64,000 nt of DNA. Origin: Jiella sonneratiae. GTDB lineage: Bacteria > Pseudomonadota > Alphaproteobacteria > Rhizobiales > Rhizobiaceae. Of the stretch, positions 59,688 through 64,000 are shown one piece after another. Where the stretch lies: the NCBI RefSeq assembly GCF_017353515.1, contig NZ_JAFMPY010000001.1, positions 248,001 through 312,000 on the forward strand. The letters run 5' to 3'. The notes beneath the pieces were generated by a model that was not told the origin of the DNA, ran no database searches, and worked only from the letters and a program-made list of their open reading frames with translations. The position numbers were made by a program, and so were the translations under genes. Positions within the stretch are counted from its first letter, which is position 1. Each line of letters begins with the position of its first letter.

Positions 59688-62600
59688 CTACAGGAGTTCC
59701 ACTTCGAGAACGCCGGGCGCGGCCTTCACCGCGCTCGCGACCTGCGGCGAGACGCGATAGCGCCCCGGCAGGGTGATCTCGACTTCCCGCTCGCCGCCGT
59801 CGCGGACGAGCACCAGCGAGACCTCGCTGTCTCCCTCTGCCGAAAGCTGGCTGCGGAACGCAGCCAGCGGCCGTGCGTCGCGCATGAAGACGCGCAGCGC
59901 CTTCTGGGTGCGGACCGCCTCGTCCTCCAGCGACTGGACGTGCTGGGCGCGCAGCGAGACACCCTCCGGCCGCTCCTCGGCGGAGACGGTGACGATCACC
60001 GACGCACCCGGCTCGAGCACGTCGCGATAGGCAAACAGCGCCTCGGAGAAGAGCACCACCTCGTACTGGCCGCTCGCATCCGACATCTGCACGATGCCGA
60101 TCTTGCCGCCGGTGCGGGTCTTGCGTTCCTGGCGCGAGGTCACCGTGCCGGCGAGCCGACCCGCCGTCGCCCCGCGTTTCACCGCGCTGACCACCTCGAC
60201 ATGGGACTGGACCCTGAGGCGCTTCAGGACGTCCCTGTATTCGTCGAGCGGATGGGCCGAGAGATAGAATCCCACCGCCTGAAATTCCTTCATCAGCTTC
60301 TCCGACGCCGTCCAGAGCTGCGCCGGATTGAGCGCCAGCGGTTCTGGCGCGCCCCCCGCCGCCGAGCCGAACATGTCGTGCTGGCCGGAACTCCGGCCTT
60401 CCGAGGCGCGCAGGGCATAGGCCATCAGCCGTTCGACATTGGCGTGGAGCAGCGAACGATCGTGGCCGAAGCAGTCCAGCGCACCGGCGGCGACCAGAAA
60501 TTCCAGCGTGCGCTTGTTGACGATCTTCGGATCGATGCGGGTGCAGAAATCCTCGAGCGAGGCGAAGGGCGCCTCGCCGCGCCGCTCGACGATGTGCTCG
60601 ACGGCCTGCTCGCCGACCCCCTTGATCGCCGCGAGCGCGTAGAAGATCCGATTCTCGCCGACTTCGAACGCCTTGTGGGAGGTCTGGACCGAGGGCGGAA
60701 CCACCTCGATGCCGAGCCGCCGCGCGTCCGAGCGGAAGTCGTTCAGCTTGTCGGTGTTGCCGGTGTCCAGCGTCATCGACGCCGCCAGGAACTCGACCGG
60801 ATGATTGGCCTTCAGATAGGCCGTCTGATAGGCGACGAGCGCGTAGCAGGCGGCGTGCGACTTGTTGAAGCCGTAATCGGCGAATTTCGCCAGAAGGTCG
60901 AAGATCGTGTTCGCCTGGGTCTTCGAGATGCCGTTCTTCACCGCCCCGTCGACGAAGCGCACCCGCTGCTTGTCCATCTCGGCGCGGATCTTCTTGCCCA
61001 TCGCCCGGCGCAGCAGGTCTGCCTCGCCGAGCGAATAGCCCGACAGCACCTGGGCGATCTGCATCACCTGTTCCTGATAGATGATGACGCCCTGGGTCTC
61101 CTTGAGGATCGGCTCGATCATCGGGTGGAGGAAGTCCGGCTCCTCCTCCTTGTGCTTGCGGGCGTTGTAGGTCGGGATGTTCTCCATCGGGCCGGGGCGA
61201 TAGAGCGCGACCAGCGCGATGATGTCTTCCAGACAGTCGGGCCGCATGCCGATCAGCGCCTTGCGCATGCCGACCGATTCCACCTGGAACACGCCGACCG
61301 TCTCGCCGCGGGTCAGCATGTCGTAGGTCTTGGCGTCGTCGAGCGGCAGCGCCGACAGGTCGATCGCGACGTCCTTGCGGGCGATCAGGTCGACCGCGGT
61401 CTTCAGGGTGGTGAGGGTCTTCAGCCCGAGGAAGTCGAACTTCACCAGCCCGGCCGGTTCGACCCACTTCATGTTGAACTGCGTGACCGGCATGTCGGAG
61501 CGCGGATCGCGGTACATCGGCACGAGCTTCGACAGCGGCCGGTCGCCGATGACGATGCCCGCCGCATGGGTCGAGGCGTGGCGGTAGAGGCCTTCGAGCT
61601 TCAGCGCGATTGAAATCAGCCGGTCGACGACATCCTCGGCCTTGCGCGCCTCGGCGAGCCGCGGCTCCTCCTCCAGCGCCTTGGCGAGGGTGACCGGATT
61701 GGCCGGGTTCTGCGGCACGAGCTTGCACAGCTTGTCGACCTGGCCGTAGGACATTTCGAGCACCCGGCCGACGTCGCGCAGCACGGCGCGCGCCTGCAGC
61801 GTGCCGAAGGTGATGATCTGGCCCACCTGCTCGCGACCGTACTTCTCCTGGACGTAACGGATCACCTCCTCCCGCCGGTCCTGGCAGAAGTCGATGTCGA
61901 AATCCGGCATCGACACGCGCTCCGGATTGAGGAAGCGCTCGAACAGCAGCGAGAAGCGCAGCGGATCGAGATCGGTGATGGTCAGCGAATAGGCGACGAG
62001 CGACCCGGCGCCGGAACCGCGCCCCGGCCCGACCGGAATGTCGTGGGACTTCGCCCATTTGATGAAGTCCGAAACGATCAGAAAGTAGCCGGGAAACTTC
62101 ATCCGCTCGATGATGCCGAGCTCGAATTCCAGCCGCTCGCGATACGCCTCCTCGGAGACGCCCGGCGCGCAGCCGAGCTTCGACAACCGGCTGGCCAGCC
62201 CCTCGAAGGCCTGCCGCCTGAGCTCCGCCGCCTCGGCGGCCTCGGCGGCGACGGGATCGGCGTCGGCGCCGGCAAAGCGCGGCAGGATCGGCGCGCGGGT
62301 GCGCGGGCGGTAGGAGCAGCGGCGGGCGATCTCGACGGTGTTTTCCAGCGCCTCGGGCAGATCGGCGAAGAGCGCCGCCATCTCCTCCTTGGTCTTCAGG
62401 CAGTGATCGCGGGTCAGCCGTCGGCGGTCCTCGTGGCTGACCAGCCGGTTGCCGGCGACGGCGAGCAGCGCGTCATGGGCTTCGAAGTCGTCGGGGCAGG
62501 AGAAGTAGGGCTCGTTCGTCGCGACCAGCGGCAAAAGGAGGTCGTAGGCGAGCGCAACGGTCTCGGCCTCGACCCGCGCGCTGAAGCCGGACTGGCGCTG

Positions 62601-63185
62601 CAGTTCGACGTAGAGCCGGTCGCCGAACACCGCCGCCAGCCGTTCGAGACGCCCCCTGGCGATCGCCGGCCGGTCGGCGGCGATCGCCGCGCCGACGGCA
62701 CCCAGCGGCCCGCCGGTCAGCCCGATGACCCCCGCGCTCCGCTCTTCCAGCCACTCCGCCTTGACGACCGGCCGGTGGTTCTCGGGATCGCCGAGATAGG
62801 CAAGCGAGACGATCTCGACGAGATTGGCGTAGCCGCCGGCGTCGGCGGCGATCAGCACCAGCTGGCCGAGCGGCGACAGGCCGCGGTCGGCGCGTCCGGG
62901 ACGGGTGTCGACCTCGGAATCGGCGAAGTCGACCTCGATCTGGCAACCGACGATCGGCTGGATTCCCGCCTTCGAGGCCTTCTCGGAAAATTCCAGCGCG
63001 CCGAAGAGGTTGTTGGTGTCCGCGATGCCGATCGCCGGCGCCGCGTCGGCGGCGGCGAACTTGATGATCTGATCGAGCCGAAGCGCGCCTTCGAGCAGCG
63101 AGAAGGAGCTGTGGACGCGCAGGTGCACGAAGGGAAGAGCCGCCATGCCGCCCGGCCCGGCCGGGGTGTCCGTCGATTGTGTCAT
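59688..63185 (-). CDS. dnaE: DNA polymerase III alpha subunit
   Basis: A 1165-residue replicative polymerase. The N-terminal PHP domain begins FVHLRVHSSFSLLEGALR. The palm holds the catalytic acids in PDFDIDFCQDRREEVI. IPVGPGRGSGAGSLVAY and the helix-hairpin-helix and OB regions complete the usual DnaE1 order. ATG 63185 has GAGGA seven bases before it, whereas upstream ATGs have no site. It lies between dinB (convergent) and the SOS-boxed peptide gene. dnaE next to lolD is a common arrangement in the order. Confidence 0.96.
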   Translation of the reverse strand: MTQSTDTPAGPGGMAALPFVHLRVHSSFSLLEGALRLDQIIKFAAADAAPAIGIADTNNLFGALEFSEKASKAGIQPIVGCQIEVDFADSEVDTRPGRADRGLSPLGQLVLIAADAGGYANLVEIVSLAYLGDPENHRPVVKAEWLEERSAGVIGLTGGPLGAVGAAIAADRPAIARGRLERLAAVFGDRLYVELQRQSGFSARVEAETVALAYDLLLPLVATNEPYFSCPDDFEAHDALLAVAGNRLVSHEDRRRLTRDHCLKTKEEMAALFADLPEALENTVEIARRCSYRPRTRAPILPRFAGADADPVAAEAAEAAELRRQAFEGLASRLSKLGCAPGVSEEAYRERLEFELGIIERMKFPGYFLIVSDFIKWAKSHDIPVGPGRGSGAGSLVAYSLTITDLDPLRFSLLFERFLNPERVSMPDFDIDFCQDRREEVIRYVQEKYGREQVGQIITFGTLQARAVLRDVGRVLEMSYGQVDKLCKLVPQNPANPVTLAKALEEEPRLAEARKAEDVVDRLISIALKLEGLYRHASTHAAGIVIGDRPLSKLVPMYRDPRSDMPVTQFNMKWVEPAGLVKFDFLGLKTLTTLKTAVDLIARKDVAIDLSALPLDDAKTYDMLTRGETVGVFQVESVGMRKALIGMRPDCLEDIIALVALYRPGPMENIPTYNARKHKEEEPDFLHPMIEPILKETQGVIIYQEQVMQIAQVLSGYSLGEADLLRRAMGKKIRAEMDKQRVRFVDGAVKNGISKTQANTIFDLLAKFADYGFNKSHAACYALVAYQTAYLKANHPVEFLAASMTLDTGNTDKLNDFRSDARRLGIEVVPPSVQTSHKAFEVGENRIFYALAAIKGVGEQAVEHIVERRGEAPFASLEDFCTRIDPKIVNKRTLEFLVAAGALDCFGHDRSLLHANVERLMAYALRASEGRSSGQHDMFGSAAGGAPEPLALNPAQLWTASEKLMKEFQAVGFYLSAHPLDEYRDVLKRLRVQSHVEVVSAVKRGATAGRLAGTVTSRQERKTRTGGKIGIVQMSDASGQYEVVLFSEALFAYRDVLEPGASVIVTVSAEERPEGVSLRAQHVQSLEDEAVRTQKALRVFMRDARPLAAFRSQLSAEGDSEVSLVLVRDGGEREVEITLPGRYRVSPQVASAVKAAPGVLEVELL

Positions 63186-63398
63186 CGCAAGTCCTCGCAT
63201 GCCGGCATCTGCCGCAGGAACGCACGGCCGGCCTTTCGCGAGCATCGAAGATGCCGGGGGCCGGAAGCCATGCCCTGCGCCGATTACGGGTAAGAGGCGG
63301 AACCGCCCGAGGGAAGGACCGGCCGGGCTGCGTCCCCAGGAAAGGCGGCTTCGTCCACCGGCCCGAGGCCGAGCCGGCGGGCGGACGGCGGAGCCCCG

Positions 63399-63485
63399 TC
63401 AGACGGCCTGGATGACGACGCCGAGGGCGAAGAGGAAGGAGGAAATGGCGAGAAGCGACAGGACGTCCTTGGTGACGGCGAGCAT
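63399..63485 (-). CDS. 28-residue single-span membrane peptide with SOS box (SidA-like candidate)
   Basis: A short gene coding for 28 residues: MLAVTKDVLSLLAISS then FLFALGVVIQAV, essentially one membrane helix with a charged Lys-Asp at its N-side. AAGGGAGATC lies at the right spacing before ATG 63485. Upstream are TTGACG (63555-63550) and, after 17 bases, ACAAAT (63532-63527), with a perfect alphaproteobacterial LexA box in the spacer. Caulobacter SidA is a 29-residue SOS-induced inner-membrane peptide that stops division. Size, topology and regulation agree, but sequence similarity to SidA was not tested. Confidence 0.6.
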   Translation of the reverse strand: MLAVTKDVLSLLAISSFLFALGVVIQAV

Positions 63486-63526
63486 GGCGGATCTCCCTTC
63501 GGATCGGTGTTTTTGCTAACGTCCCC

Positions 63527-63555
63527 ATTTGTTCTTTTTTTGTTCTGTCCGTCAA
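63527..63555 (-). promoter_or_regulatory. promoter with LexA (SOS) box for the 28-residue peptide
   Basis: GTTC (63531-63534), seven Ts, GTTC (63542-63545) is an exact match to the alphaproteobacterial LexA consensus GTTC-N7-GTTC. It lies between a minus-strand -35 TTGACG (63555-63550) and a weak -10 ACAAAT (63532-63527), overlapping the latter, so LexA would block RNA polymerase. The predicted leader is about 35 nt. Confidence 0.6.
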
Positions 63556-63709
63556 GCGCGTACAGCCATACCGTCCCACGATTTACGTAGCTGGCTACAT
63601 ATAGTTTCGATGAGCGATTCGACCCGACGCATCGACGCGGTTCGAGCCGCAAGGTGCCGGTCGTCGCCGCGCGCCGCGCCGCGGCACGAGGGCCGGCAGC
63701 GCCCGTCGA

Positions 63710-64000
63710 TCAGGTCATGTCGAGGGGAACGATCTTGCCGGCTTCGAGGGTGATCACGTGATCCATGCGGCGCGCGAGATCGTGATTGTGGGTGGCGATC
63801 AGCGCCGCGACGCCGGACTGCCGCACCAGGGCGGTCAGGGCGTCGAAGACGTAGCCCGAGGTCGTCGGGTCGAGATTGCCCGTCGGCTCGTCGGCGAGCA
63901 GGAGATGCGGCGAGTTGGCGACGGCGCGGGCGATGGCGACGCGCTGCTGCTCGCCGCCGGAGAGCTCGGCCGGGCGGTGCTCGGAGCGGGCGCCGATGCG
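63710..64000 (-). CDS. lolD: lipoprotein-releasing ABC transporter ATP-binding protein, 5' part outside the window
   Basis: The last 96 residues of an ABC ATPase are visible: the signature [18 protein letters not shown], Walker [14 protein letters not shown], the switch His in [14 protein letters not shown], and the end AGKIVPLDM. The LolD/MacB-like form of these motifs and the position next to dnaE fit lolD of the LolCDE system, which moves lipoproteins from the inner membrane. The N-terminal half with Walker A lies beyond the window. Confidence 0.88.
   Translation of the reverse strand, partial: RIGARSEHRPAELSGGEQQRVAIARAVANSPHLLLADEPTGNLDPTTSGYVFDALTALVRQSGVAALIATHNHDLARRMDHVITLEAGKIVPLDMT

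Noticed and set aside
1-64000. Search by eye for tRNA, rRNA, CRISPR arrays, transposases, integrases and phage genes
   Set aside because: No tRNA T-loop signature in the larger gaps, no regularly spaced repeats, and no mobile-element protein motif was seen.

Overview
The window is about 70% GC and almost fully coding. It reads as a chromosomal segment of an alphaproteobacterium of the order Hyphomicrobiales (Rhizobiales). The evidence is an ExoR-type Sel1 regulator, a divK-pleD pair, BA14K and DUF3572 proteins, OpgC, a dnaE-lolD neighbourhood, RIME-like palindromic repeats, an alphaproteobacterial SOS box, and FixK and EcfG/RpoE2-type promoter motifs. I cannot assign a genus. No rRNA, tRNA, CRISPR array, prophage or intact insertion sequence was seen.

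Region 1 (1-7.0 kb) is a low-oxygen module. cydAB (bd quinol oxidase) diverges from its assembly ABC exporter cydDC, with a FixK/FNR-like box between them. An almost identical box precedes a tandem universal stress protein gene. Region 2 (7.1-21.4 kb) is a sugar/electron-transfer block. It holds an enolase-superfamily enzyme with a ThDP enzyme, then an unknown duplicated membrane protein coupled to a gluconate-dehydrogenase-like subunit 3 and a GMC flavoprotein. An orphan sensory-rhodopsin-transducer (ASRT) homolog follows, and then an SDR-GH15-cyoABCD operon joined by four-base overlaps and preceded by a candidate general-stress promoter. The simplest reading is substrate oxidation feeding quinol to a bo3-type oxidase under stress.

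Region 3 (21.4-32.3 kb) has a GlcD-like flavoprotein, an orphan BPSL0067-type amidase-like protein in a lower-GC patch, and an aromatic-CoA degradation cluster. That cluster has two convergent arms: SDR-MarR-ECH-ACAD, and 2-aminobenzoyl-CoA monooxygenase/reductase-ECH-3HAD. Each arm is preceded by a copy of one 16-bp motif that is a good candidate MarR operator. Region 4 (32.3-46.3 kb) is mixed housekeeping: a CDF-like transporter, a DsbA-family protein, BA14K, aminopeptidase P, PrmA with a CPA antiporter, Sco1, OpgC with a hexapeptide transferase, an MFS exporter and MoxR.

Region 5 (46.3-64 kb) carries ilvD-exoR, a FadL-like porin, an isolated murG-murC-murB block, divK-pleD, DUF3572, a HAD-like protein, dinB, dnaE and lolD (cut by the window end). 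Between dnaE and lolD is a 28-residue single-membrane-span peptide gene. A perfect GTTC-N7-GTTC LexA box sits inside its promoter, which makes it a candidate SidA-like SOS division inhibitor. Two copies of a ~110-125 bp two-hairpin repeat lie at 35.5 and 59.5 kb, and each supplies the stop codon of the gene before it.

The items most worth follow-up are the SOS-boxed micro-peptide, the duplicated His-containing membrane partner of the GMC dehydrogenase, the stress-promoter SDR-GH15-cyo operon, the twin MarR operators, and the stop-codon-providing repeats.
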